Part shown: positions 18,311 through 27,264 of the stretch, in pieces
Position numbering within the stretch: the first letter of the stretch is position 1
How the letters are laid out: each line of letters starts with the position of its first letter
Source of the DNA: an uncultured Bacteroidales bacterium
GTDB lineage: Bacteria; Bacteroidota; Bacteroidia; Bacteroidales; UBA932
DNA: 64,000 nt
Direction of reading: 5' to 3'
Assembly (NCBI GenBank): GCA_944326365.1
Contig: CALVDR010000005.1
Span: 83,648-147,647 of the forward strand
Translations under genes and position numbers: made by a program
Notes under the pieces: generated by a model
The model's input: the letters and a program-made list of their open reading frames with translations, nothing else
What the model was told of the DNA's origin: nothing
Databases searched by the model: none

Positions 18311-19576
18311 ATGCAAAGTGACCGTCAGTATTATATTTCACTGGGCATGCTCGGATGCCTTTTCTTCGTTTTCGGCCTGGTATCATGGGTGAACTCTATT
18401 CTGGTTCCATATTTCAAAGTGGCGTGCGAACTTGAAAGCGGAGTCCAGACCTATCTGGTGACCTTCGCTTTCTATATTGCATATCTGGTAATGACAGTCC
18501 CCGCATCTTACCTGTTGAGGAAGACAGGATACAAGGCCGGGACTTTGATCGGTCTGTGGATAATGGCAGCCGGAGCCCTTATGTTCTGGCCTGCCGCACT
18601 GACAAGATCCTACACCCTTTTCCTTATGGCGCTGTTCGTTATCGGTACCGCTCTGGCCATTCTCCAGTCCGTGGCAAATCCTTTCGTCACCATCATCGGC
18701 CCCCACGAAAGTGCCGCAAAGAGGATCAGCGCCATGGGCATATGCAACAAATTCGCCGGTATAGCGGCTCCTCTGCTTTTTGCTGCCGCCGTCATCAGTC
18801 CTGAGGATGAGATGATAATGTCGCAGGTGGAAAGCGGCATATTGACAGGAGCGGCCAAAGAAGCGGCGCTTGATGAGATGATACTCGGAGTCATTCCCCC
18901 TTATGTGATACTTGCCGTACTCCTTTTCATTTTCGGAATCCTGTTCTACAAATCCCCTGTCAGGGATATCAATCCGGACCGAGACAACGCTACTCCGGCA
19001 GTGGGTGGGGGAGATAGGAAATCCGTCTGGAAATATCCTTATCTTGTCTTGGGTGTCATAGCCCTTTTCGCCCATCTTGGAAGCCAGCAGATATCTGTCA
19101 GCACGATTATCGGCTATGCCCAGAGCATGGGCATGAGTCTGGACACCGCGAAAGTCTTCCCGTCTCTGACATTGGCGTGCATTCTCATCGGGTATCTGGC
19201 AGGAGTCATTCTGATCCCCAAATACCTGAGCCAGCAGAAATCCCTCGTAATCTGTACAGTGACAGGTCTTGTCCTGTCAGTACTGGTGCTTGTACTTCCA
19301 GAGAAGGCATCAATCTGGAGCCTGGTTCTTCTCGGCGTGCCTAATTCCCTTATTTACGCAGGCATATGGCCTCTGGCCATCAGAGGACTCGGACGGTGGA
19401 CCAGTCTGGGCTCGTCTCTGCTGGTGATGGCTTTGTGCGGAAATGCCGTGCTGTCACTGCTGTACGGCTATGTGTCTGACCATCTCAGCCTGCAGGCTTC
19501 ATACTGGCTTCTCATCCCATGTTTCGTATACATGGTCTTCTACGCAGTTTACGGTTATAAGATAAACAAATGGTAA
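18311..19576 (+). CDS. MFS sugar permease, fucose/glucose/GlcNAc (FGHS) type
   Basis: 421 residues and about 12 membrane helices. The N-terminal segment FFVFGLVSWVNSILVPYFK is typical of the FucP/GluP/NagP group. ATG 18311 is chosen because the promoter -7 box covers the upstream alternative. It overlaps nagA by 7 bp. Together with nagA, nagB and hexosaminidases it is best read as a GlcNAc importer of the inner membrane (NagP role), by context rather than by specificity residues. Confidence 0.85.
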   Translation: MQSDRQYYISLGMLGCLFFVFGLVSWVNSILVPYFKVACELESGVQTYLVTFAFYIAYLVMTVPASYLLRKTGYKAGTLIGLWIMAAGALMFWPAALTRSYTLFLMALFVIGTALAILQSVANPFVTIIGPHESAAKRISAMGICNKFAGIAAPLLFAAAVISPEDEMIMSQVESGILTGAAKEAALDEMILGVIPPYVILAVLLFIFGILFYKSPVRDINPDRDNATPAVGGGDRKSVWKYPYLVLGVIALFAHLGSQQISVSTIIGYAQSMGMSLDTAKVFPSLTLACILIGYLAGVILIPKYLSQQKSLVICTVTGLVLSVLVLVLPEKASIWSLVLLGVPNSLIYAGIWPLAIRGLGRWTSLGSSLLVMALCGNAVLSLLYGYVSDHLSLQASYWLLIPCFVYMVFYAVYGYKINKW

Positions 19577-20733
19577 CGGCAATAATAAACGGAAACGTCA
19601 TTTTGCCTGACGGACTCTGCCGCGGTATCCTCGTTCTGGAGGACGGCAGGATAAAAGGCATTCAGAATAATATTCCGGCAGGAGCGGAGGTCATAGATGC
19701 GGAAGGAAACTACGTGAGTCCCGGGTTCATTGACATGCATACACACGGAGCCGGAGGTGCGGATTTCATGGACTGTACTGTGGAAGCCTACATCACGGCA
19801 GCCAGAATGCATGCAATGCACGGTACCACCCTGCTTTATCCTACCACACTCACCAGCACTGACGAACTTCTGTACGAGTCTTTCGAAACATACAGAAAGG
19901 CTGTACCTCAGAATACCGAAGGGGCGGCTTTCGGCGGAATGCATCTGGAAGGCCCTTATTTCAGTCCGGCATTTGCCGGAGCGCAGGATTCCAGATACCT
20001 TAGAAATCCGCGGCCTGAAGAGTATATGCAGATTCTGGACAGATGTCCGGACCTGGCCAGATGGAGTTTCGCACCGGAACTTGACGGTGCCCCGGAATTC
20101 GCTGCCGAACTCCGCAGAAGGGGAATCGTGGCATCCATCGGTCATACGAATGCCACATTCGGAGAGTGTGATGCCGCTTTCAGGGCAGGAGCATCGCTGA
20201 TGACCCATTTCTATTCATGCATGAGCACCATTTCCAGACGGAACGCCTTCAGGTATGCCGGCACCATAGAATACGGATACTGGCAGGACGGTATAGCACT
20301 GGAAATCATAGCTGACGGGATTCATGTACCGTCTGACCTTCTTCATCTCATACTGAAAATAGCAGGAGACAGCCGCGTGGCACTGGTTACGGATTCCATG
20401 AGAGCAGCAGGTATGCCTGAGGGACCGAGCGTACTTGGAGGACTCTCGGACGGATAGGACGTGATAGTGGAAGACGGGGTCGCCAAACTTCCGGACAGAT
20501 CAGCGTTTGCCGGCAGCGTGGCTACTGCTGACCGGCTGGTCAGGACGATGGTGACCATGGGAGGCTGCAGTATTCCGCAGGCGGTGAAAATGATTACGGA
20601 AAACCCTGCGAAAATCATGGGTATTTCAGACAGGAAAGGTTCCATAGCACCCGGAAAGGATGCGGACATCGTGATTTTCGATGACGGTGTCAATATCGGC
20701 AGGACAATAGTTAACGGTAATGTAATATATTGA
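19570..20733 (+). pseudogene. nagA: N-acetylglucosamine-6-phosphate deacetylase, interrupted by in-frame amber codon
   Basis: Removes acetate from GlcNAc-6-phosphate. The frame is that of a full-length enzyme (about 387 codons) except for TAG at 20455-20457. Metal and catalytic residues all lie before it: H57/H59 (DMHTHGAGG), E127 (LEGPYFSP), H192 (GHTNAT), H213 (THFYSC) and D275 (VTDSMRAAG). After the stop, the same frame continues with intact sequence: DVIVEDGVAKLPDRSAFAGS, then NPAKIMG and IAPGKDADIVIFDDG. There is no frameshift. Homologues often have a polar residue here, so a CAG-to-TAG change is the simplest origin. The truncated 295-residue product would lack the last barrel helices and C-terminal strands. 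Re-initiation at GTG 20461 is possible but unlikely to restore function. Confidence 0.88.
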
Positions 20734-20738
20734 ACGAT

Positions 20739-21515
20739 ATGCTTTTAAAAACTTTCAAATCAGGGAAACTCGATGTGAGAATATACGATTCCCGAAAGAG
20801 TATGGGGCAGGCGGCAGCCGATGATGTGGCGGCCTGTATCAGGGACCTTCTTTCACGGAAAGATGAAATCCGGATTATCTTCGCCGCAGCCCCGTCCCAG
20901 AATGAATTTCTGGAGGCGCTTGTGTCCGAGCCCGGAATAGAATGGAACCGGATACATGCACTGCACATGGATGAGTATGTAGGGCTTCCTGCTGATGCTC
21001 CACAGGGCTTCGGGAATTTCCTGAAAGCTGCAATTTTCGGAAAAGTCCCGTTTGCCGGTGTCGACTATATCGGGTCAGACGACGATCCGGACGAGGCATG
21101 CCGCAGATATACCCGGATTCTCGATTCGGTCACCGTGGACATGGTATGCATGGGAATAGGGGAGAACGGCCATATAGCATTCAATGACCCTCATGTGGCG
21201 GACTTCGATGATCCGCTGAAAATCAAGAAGGTGGATCTGGATGAAACATGCCGTCTCCAGCAGGTCCATGACGGATGCTTCGATGATATTTCCCAGGTGC
21301 CGGAATATGCGCTTACGCTCACTATTCCGACAATGCTCAAGGCTTCCCGCCTGTTCTGCATAGTCCCTGCCTCGACCAAGGCCAATGCCGTAAAGGCTGC
21401 AGTCTTCGGGCCTGTTTCCCAACAGTGTCCGGCCTCTATTCTGAGAACGCATCAGAATGCCGTACTCTACACGGATAAAGACAGTGCCGAATATATAATG
21501 GATGCCGCCGTATGA
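20739..21515 (+). CDS. nagB: Glucosamine-6-phosphate deaminase/isomerase
   Basis: Converts glucosamine-6-phosphate to fructose-6-phosphate and ammonia. 258 residues. Family motifs: the catalytic aspartate in ALHMDEYVGL, and GIGENGHIAFNDP with the active-site Asp/His/Glu set. ATG 20739 lies 5 bp after the nagA stop; a TTG at 20730 overlapping that stop is a weaker alternative. The TGA of this gene overlaps the next ATG (ATGA at 21512), so coupling is likely. It looks intact, unlike its partner nagA. Confidence 0.92.
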   Translation: MLLKTFKSGKLDVRIYDSRKSMGQAAADDVAACIRDLLSRKDEIRIIFAAAPSQNEFLEALVSEPGIEWNRIHALHMDEYVGLPADAPQGFGNFLKAAIFGKVPFAGVDYIGSDDDPDEACRRYTRILDSVTVDMVCMGIGENGHIAFNDPHVADFDDPLKIKKVDLDETCRLQQVHDGCFDDISQVPEYALTLTIPTMLKASRLFCIVPASTKANAVKAAVFGPVSQQCPASILRTHQNAVLYTDKDSAEYIMDAAV

Positions 21516-23071
21516 GAACAGTTGCATGTATCATCGTTTTCCTGATCTCCCTGTTTCAGGGAATGGCATCATCAATGTCGGTACCGCAGTCCCGTCAGGA
21601 GGATGGTTTTCAAGTCAGGGCAGCATATCTGGACTTCCGTACTCAGGTCATGACTCCTGAAGCCATGAAGGAATTTGCAAGACAGATTTCCGATTTGGGT
21701 ATGAATGCCATAATCGTGGAATGGGAGGGCACTTTCCCGTTTACCGGGAATCTGATACTCCGGAACCGTCATGCCTTTTCCGAAGAAGAGGTTTCGGACT
21801 TCATCTCATACTGTGCTTCTCTCGGAGTGGAAGTCATTCCTCTGCAGAATTGTTTCGGCCATGCCGAATACATACTCAGACATGACCGCTATGCGGCATT
21901 GAAAGAAGACAGGAAGGACTGTTCCCAGGTCTGCCCTTTGGAATATGACGAAGCCGGTACTGTATTTTCAAGCATATTCGCCGAGATCGCGCGAATGCAC
22001 ACATCGGATTATATACACATCGGCTGTGATGAGACCCGGCTTCTCGGGCATTGCCGCGAATGCGGCGAATATGTCAGGGAAAAGGGGATATCCTCGCTTT
22101 ATGTGGAATATGTCTCCAGGATGTGCCGGATAGTGACAGCTTTGGGAAAGACTCCGGTGATATGGGCCGACATCATCCTGAAATACCCTGAAGCACTGGA
22201 ACTTCTGCCGGACGATGTCATCATCGCGGACTGGAATTACGGCTGGAAGCCGGATTATTTCGGCAGCATGGAGAGCATAGAGGATTCAGGTCATGTCATC
22301 TGGGGTGCCGCCTCCATGCGTTCTCATCCGGACAACCTCTATCTGGTCCAGTGGAGGAAACATCTCGAAAACATCTTTACCTATACCGCTTATGCCGCTG
22401 ACCATGGTTTTCAAGGCATCATCAACACTTCATGGTCCACTTCAGGAACTTACGGATATATCTGGGATGACGGAAATGAAGTGGTGGATATACAGCCGGT
22501 AAGGGAAGTCTATCCGCAGTCAGGTTTCGATATGCTGATACAGGCCTTTTCGGCTGCGGTTTCAGGAAAATACACTGACCCTGATGAATTCCTCGACGCT
22601 TATTGCAGGGAAAGGCTCGGTCTTGAAAATGAGGGAGATGTATCTGCTGTGAAAGAGTATTTCAACATGTCTCAGATTCCTGCTTCCGCTTTCGGGGGAA
22701 AACCGGAACGTGCCGCTGCCGAGCTGGAAAAATGCCTGGCAGCCAGACAGAAACTGGAGGCAGTACCTTTCCCGGAAAAAGCCGGAAACATCGCGGCACA
22801 CTTACGATTGATGCTCGATATCAGGATCAATTATCTGGAATTCAAGGAGCTGGATCTGAAGATGCAGCAGGATGATTTCAGTCCGGCTTCATCTGAAACA
22901 CTTCTGGAAGATCTCCGGAAAGTGGAGAAGTCATGCGAAAAGCTGCGGAGTGAATTCATCGCCATGAACGGCGCTTATCTGAAAGATGCCGCACAGTCTT
23001 TCAACGAATGGACATACTACGGAAAAATGAAGAACCGTATCTCTGTTTTGGAAAATATATTGGAACATTAA
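21512..23071 (+). CDS. Glycoside hydrolase family 20 hexosaminidase-like, exported
   Basis: 519 residues with an N-terminal hydrophobic signal (MRTVACIIVFLISLFQGMA). GH20-type barrel; the catalytic acid pair is seen as D173-E174 in YIHIGCDETRLLGHC. Preceding strands EVIPLQNCFGHAEYIL fit the family. A helical C-terminal region of about 150 residues with heptad-like content follows the barrel. GH20 enzymes use substrate-assisted catalysis with the 2-acetamido group, so substrate is a beta-linked GlcNAc or GalNAc end. It is distinct from the second GH20 at 30575, lacking the HWHLTDDQGWR motif. Confidence 0.82.
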   Translation: MRTVACIIVFLISLFQGMASSMSVPQSRQEDGFQVRAAYLDFRTQVMTPEAMKEFARQISDLGMNAIIVEWEGTFPFTGNLILRNRHAFSEEEVSDFISYCASLGVEVIPLQNCFGHAEYILRHDRYAALKEDRKDCSQVCPLEYDEAGTVFSSIFAEIARMHTSDYIHIGCDETRLLGHCRECGEYVREKGISSLYVEYVSRMCRIVTALGKTPVIWADIILKYPEALELLPDDVIIADWNYGWKPDYFGSMESIEDSGHVIWGAASMRSHPDNLYLVQWRKHLENIFTYTAYAADHGFQGIINTSWSTSGTYGYIWDDGNEVVDIQPVREVYPQSGFDMLIQAFSAAVSGKYTDPDEFLDAYCRERLGLENEGDVSAVKEYFNMSQIPASAFGGKPERAAAELEKCLAARQKLEAVPFPEKAGNIAAHLRLMLDIRINYLEFKELDLKMQQDDFSPASSETLLEDLRKVEKSCEKLRSEFIAMNGAYLKDAAQSFNEWTYYGKMKNRISVLENILEH

Positions 23072-23085
23072 TCTATAACACTAAA

Positions 23086-24186
23086 ATGAATGCTTTGACT
23101 TTTTTTTCCCTGACATGCTCAGTCTTGTCCATGGGGTTCCTCTCATGCTCAGCGGATGTGAAGGAAATGGGTCCTACTGTCGATGAAATAGAAATCATCG
23201 AGAAGGACGACGCTGCGGAACCGGAAATCGGCTACGACGAATGTCTGGAAATGGCCGGAGTGACGGAACTTATGGCGCAGAAGGCTCTGGACTACATATC
23301 GGCCACCCAGACCGATGACGAAAGCCTCTACAACTGTGTCTATGTCTATGCCCCGAGCCTGGAAACATATGCGGACGAGCCGGAGAAACTGGCCGCCAGG
23401 ATAGCATTGCTCGGTTTCAAGGGTGTGTATCTGAGTCCCGGAGGAAACAGACTGACGACACAGGACCAGTGGCTCAGGACTTTCATATCCACATGTACCG
23501 GTCTTGGCCTGGATGTATATGCCACATTCTATGAAGATCCGTCCGTGTTCGTGAGTCAGGCCGGTGCGGATGCGAGTCTGGACAAGTTCCTGACATACAA
23601 CCGCAGCGTATCGTATGAAGAACGCTTTGCCGGAGTCTCTGCCGACCTGGAGCCGCATACGATAAAGGAAGACATCGGTCTGGGCTGGACATGGGACACC
23701 CAGAACCACAACGGCGCTGGCGGCCAGAACGACTGTCTGCTGAAGGTCACTCTCGACCGTCTGGACTATGCGCAGTCGAAACTCTACGGACTCTCCCTCC
23801 ACGAAGCCATCTGGTGGAACTACCAGAACATGTACAATGAAGGCAAAGTGACCTATGGTGACGTAAACCAGTTTACCGAAGTCTGTGACTGGGTTTCCAT
23901 CATGGCCTACCGGAACACTACCGACGGGGTCTGGTCATACAGCGAGCCTACGCTCAAGGCCTGCAGTTCGGAGGACTGTGTCAATATATGCGTGAAGACT
24001 GCCACAAACGACGAGGCTTCTACCACGCTCATGCCTAACGGCTGGAAAGCCCTGCTCGAAACCATGTCTGTCCTCAGGGACAAAGGCCTTGAATACGGAT
24101 GCTTCAACGGCCTGGACATGTTCCAGTACGAAGCTCTGGAGACTATGTGGGAATGGAAAGAAGATAATGAATATAATGCTGAGTGA
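23086..24186 (+). CDS. Lipoprotein with GH18-like TIM-barrel features
   Basis: 366 residues from ATG 23086 (MNALTFFSLTCSVLSMGFLSCSADV), where the lipobox begins; longer in-frame starts lie inside the upstream gene. I do not recognise a named family. Visible features suggest a GH18-like barrel: an acidic strand end AGVSADLEPH (D187, E189) resembling the DxE catalytic motif, and SIMAYRNT (M273, Y275) resembling the M-x-Y strand that orients the acetamido group. An endo-beta-GlcNAc-ase or a non-catalytic glycan binder would fit the GlcNAc locus. One bp separates it from SusC. Confidence 0.5.
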   Translation: MNALTFFSLTCSVLSMGFLSCSADVKEMGPTVDEIEIIEKDDAAEPEIGYDECLEMAGVTELMAQKALDYISATQTDDESLYNCVYVYAPSLETYADEPEKLAARIALLGFKGVYLSPGGNRLTTQDQWLRTFISTCTGLGLDVYATFYEDPSVFVSQAGADASLDKFLTYNRSVSYEERFAGVSADLEPHTIKEDIGLGWTWDTQNHNGAGGQNDCLLKVTLDRLDYAQSKLYGLSLHEAIWWNYQNMYNEGKVTYGDVNQFTEVCDWVSIMAYRNTTDGVWSYSEPTLKACSSEDCVNICVKTATNDEASTTLMPNGWKALLETMSVLRDKGLEYGCFNGLDMFQYEALETMWEWKEDNEYNAE

Positions 24187-24187
24187 C

Positions 24188-27100
24188 ATGAAAAATACTA
24201 TCAGACATTTGATTGCCGCATTCTTTATGCTATCGGCCGTGGCAACGGCATTTGCACAGGAGAAAATATTGACCGGAACGGTCCTTGAAGATACCGGGAA
24301 CGGTGTCATGCCTGTCATAGGTGCCGGAATCGTCGTCAAGGGTACTCAGAACGGTACCGTATCGGATGAAAACGGCCAGTTCTCTCTGACAGCATCCCCT
24401 GAGGATGTGCTGGTGGTAAGCTCATTGGGATATAAATCCGAAGAGGTGGGCGTAGGCAGCCGGAATTATTTCGAAATCTACATCGAGCCGGAGAACATGA
24501 TGCTGGATGAGCTGGTGGTCGTCGGGTACGGTTCGATGAGGAAAAGTGACCTCGCTACTTCCATAGCCTCGGTCAATACCGACGAGATGAAGATATTCCC
24601 CGCTTCATCTGCTGCCGAAATGCTGAGGGGACGTGCCGCCGGTATCACGGTGACCAGCGCATCGGGACGCCCCGGTTCAGTGCCGAGCATCAAGATCCGC
24701 GGTTCCCGTTCCATTTCAGCCAGCAATACTCCGCTGTACATCATCGACGGCAGTGTGGCTTCGGATACCGAGTTTTCCATGATCAATGCCGGTGATATCG
24801 AGTCCATCGAGATATTGAAAGATGCGGCGTCACAGGCCATTTACGGTGCCAGAGCCAGCGACGGAGTCATCCTCGTGACCACCAAGCGCGGAAAGGCAGG
24901 GGAGAGCACGGTGACCTATAACGGATATGTCGGCGTCCAGACTCTGCACAGGAACTTCGATTTCTATAATGCGGACGAATATCTGGCATTGCGCCGCGAA
25001 GCGGTGGCTCATGATATGGGTGTGGTGGATGCGACGACTGTACCTATCACGACCGCTCTGGCCGACGAAGTCATGGAAGACGTATGGAAAAGCGGAGAAT
25101 TCGTTGACTGGGAAGATCTTATGTTCAAGAAAGCGGCGTTGTACCACAGCCATGAACTCAGTTTCCGGGGCGGTACCGACAAGCTTCGCGCCATGGCCAG
25201 TGTCGGATATTTCAGCCAGGACGGTATGATGAGATTCGGCTCGGGATATGACAGGCTGAGTGCGAGGGTGAATCTGGACTACCAGGTCAAGAAATGGCTG
25301 AAGCTGGGCGCCAACACCTCGTTCGGATTCTCGAAGAGACTCATAGAGAACGGCGCCTTCTATCAGTTCATCACACGTTCGCCGCTGTCGCAGGTGTACG
25401 ATGAAAACGGTGACTACACTCCTTATATAAACAGCAACAAGGACACGAACCCCGTATACAGTGCGCTTCATGACAGTCATGACCAGAAATCGAACAATTA
25501 CAGGATAAACGCCTTTGCGGATATCACTCCGTTCAAGGGATTCACGTACAGGTTCAATATCTCCTACTACAACAGAGTCAATGAGGAAGGCCATGCGAGG
25601 GATTCCTATTACCCTAACGGCGGCGGTTCTACGGCTTCCATCACGAATGCGACGAGCACGCAGCTGCTCATTGAGAATTCCATCAGGTATGATGTCCCGA
25701 TAAGGAACGGGAATCACAAACTCAACATCACGGCAGTACAGTCTGTCGACAAATCGCTGAGCAAGAATCTCGGCTATTCAGTGGAAAACCTGCCTGTGGA
25801 CAAGACGTACAACTATATCGCCAACGGAGAGGTGACAGGGCAGGAGAGACTGTATACCGCGAACAACCTGGTATCCTTCATGCTCAGGGCGCAGTACAAT
25901 CTGATGGAAAAGTACCTTTTCAATGTCGCGGTCCGCAGGGACGGGTCGAGCCGTTTCGGTACTGACAACAAATGGGGAACCTTCCCGTCATTCGCCTTTG
26001 CGTGGAGAGCATCCCAGGAAAGTTTCCTCAAGGATGTATCCTGGATAGACAATCTGAAACTGCGTGCGAGCTACGGTATAGTCGGAAACCAGAACGGAAT
26101 CGACAACTACACTACTCTGGGAATCGCGCAGCAGATGCCCGGTGAGTTCGGGGATACCTACTATATGGGATATCTTCCCGGAATGGAACTCCCGAACAAG
26201 GACCTGAAATGGGAACAGTCCGCGACTGCGAACATAGGCCTGGATTTCGGCTTCCTCGACAACCGGATCTCCGGAACAGTGGAGTGGTACAATACCAGAA
26301 CTACGAATCTCCTGGTATCGAGAGCCTTGAATGCTTCTCTCGGGTATACCTCCATGCTTGACAATCTGGGTGAGACACGAAGCAGCGGATTCGATATCAA
26401 CGCGACTTTCGACATCATCAGAAACCAGAATGTAAACTGGAGCATAACCGCCACTGCCAGCACTTTCAGGAACAGGATAGTCAAGATAGATGACACCGTG
26501 GACGAAGACGGGAACTATGTCAGCCAGCCAGGGAACAACTGGATCATCGGTGCTCCTATAAACATCTACTATGACTACAAGGCAGACGGGGTGTACCAGT
26601 ACGATGATTTCGACGTATACAGCGACAGGGGCACCCTGTACTATGAACTGAAGCCGACGGTGGATACGGATGGTGACGGTGTGGCTGATGCTGTCCTCCA
26701 GAGAAACGATGTGGTGGAACCCGGAAGCGTGAAACTCGCTGACGTAAACGGTGACGGAAAGATAAATGAGAACGACAGGGTAGTGTACAAACGTGATCCC
26801 GATGCCACTCTTTCTCTCTCCACCAGCCTGTCATGGAAAGGGTTCGACTTCTTCATGGACTGGTATGCTTCTATCGGCGGCTATATCCTGAATCCGCTGA
26901 TGTATGACGGAGAATACGGCGGTGACCTGCGCGGCCGCTCGAACGGAATGAAGGTGGATTACTGGACTCCTTACAATCCTGTGAACAGTCATCCGCGCCC
27001 ATCATACGGTTCCGAAGTCCCTTACATGAAATCCATGGCATACCAGAATGCTTCATATCTGAGACTGCGTACCATCCAGCTCGGCTATACGCTGCCGCAA

Positions 27101-27259
27101 AAAGCCATCAGCAAGCTGCGGATCCAAAACCTGAGATTCTATGTCACGCTGACGAACCTTCTGACGTTCACTGAAGTCCTTTCATACAGCCCTGAAGTGA
27201 CAGGAAACATCTATCCCGAGGCGAGACAGACTGTATTCGGCGTTAACTTATCATTCTAG
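24188..27259 (+). CDS. SusC-like TonB-dependent glycan transporter
   Basis: 1023 residues from ATG 24188 (MKNTIRHLIAAFFMLSAVA signal). Order: signal peptide, carboxypeptidase-D-like regulatory domain (ILTGTVLEDTGNGVMPVIGA), plug (MLDELVVVGYGSMRKSDLA, VPSIKIRGSRSISASNTPLY), and a 22-strand barrel ending in TVFGVNLSF. An extracellular loop holds DVNGDGKINENDRVVY, a calcium-loop-like motif frequent in SusC. The partner SusD follows after 5 bp. Transport needs TonB-ExbBD, not encoded here. Confidence 0.93.
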   Translation: MKNTIRHLIAAFFMLSAVATAFAQEKILTGTVLEDTGNGVMPVIGAGIVVKGTQNGTVSDENGQFSLTASPEDVLVVSSLGYKSEEVGVGSRNYFEIYIEPENMMLDELVVVGYGSMRKSDLATSIASVNTDEMKIFPASSAAEMLRGRAAGITVTSASGRPGSVPSIKIRGSRSISASNTPLYIIDGSVASDTEFSMINAGDIESIEILKDAASQAIYGARASDGVILVTTKRGKAGESTVTYNGYVGVQTLHRNFDFYNADEYLALRREAVAHDMGVVDATTVPITTALADEVMEDVWKSGEFVDWEDLMFKKAALYHSHELSFRGGTDKLRAMASVGYFSQDGMMRFGSGYDRLSARVNLDYQVKKWLKLGANTSFGFSKRLIENGAFYQFITRSPLSQVYDENGDYTPYINSNKDTNPVYSALHDSHDQKSNNYRINAFADITPFKGFTYRFNISYYNRVNEEGHARDSYYPNGGGSTASITNATSTQLLIENSIRYDVPIRNGNHKLNITAVQSVDKSLSKNLGYSVENLPVDKTYNYIANGEVTGQERLYTANNLVSFMLRAQYNLMEKYLFNVAVRRDGSSRFGTDNKWGTFPSFAFAWRASQESFLKDVSWIDNLKLRASYGIVGNQNGIDNYTTLGIAQQMPGEFGDTYYMGYLPGMELPNKDLKWEQSATANIGLDFGFLDNRISGTVEWYNTRTTNLLVSRALNASLGYTSMLDNLGETRSSGFDINATFDIIRNQNVNWSITATASTFRNRIVKIDDTVDEDGNYVSQPGNNWIIGAPINIYYDYKADGVYQYDDFDVYSDRGTLYYELKPTVDTDGDGVADAVLQRNDVVEPGSVKLADVNGDGKINENDRVVYKRDPDATLSLSTSLSWKGFDFFMDWYASIGGYILNPLMYDGEYGGDLRGRSNGMKVDYWTPYNPVNSHPRPSYGSEVPYMKSMAYQNASYLRLRTIQLGYTLPQKAISKLRIQNLRFYVTLTNLLTFTEVLSYSPEVTGNIYPEARQTVFGVNLSF

Positions 27260-27264
27260 AAGCG

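Noticed and set aside
20455..20733. Frameshift in nagA
   Set aside because: The C-terminal homology continues in exactly the same frame after the TAG, so it is a nonsense change, not an indel.
24089..24187. Upstream extension of the first SusC
   Set aside because: The extra 33 residues overlap the preceding gene and come before a normal signal peptide that begins at 24188.
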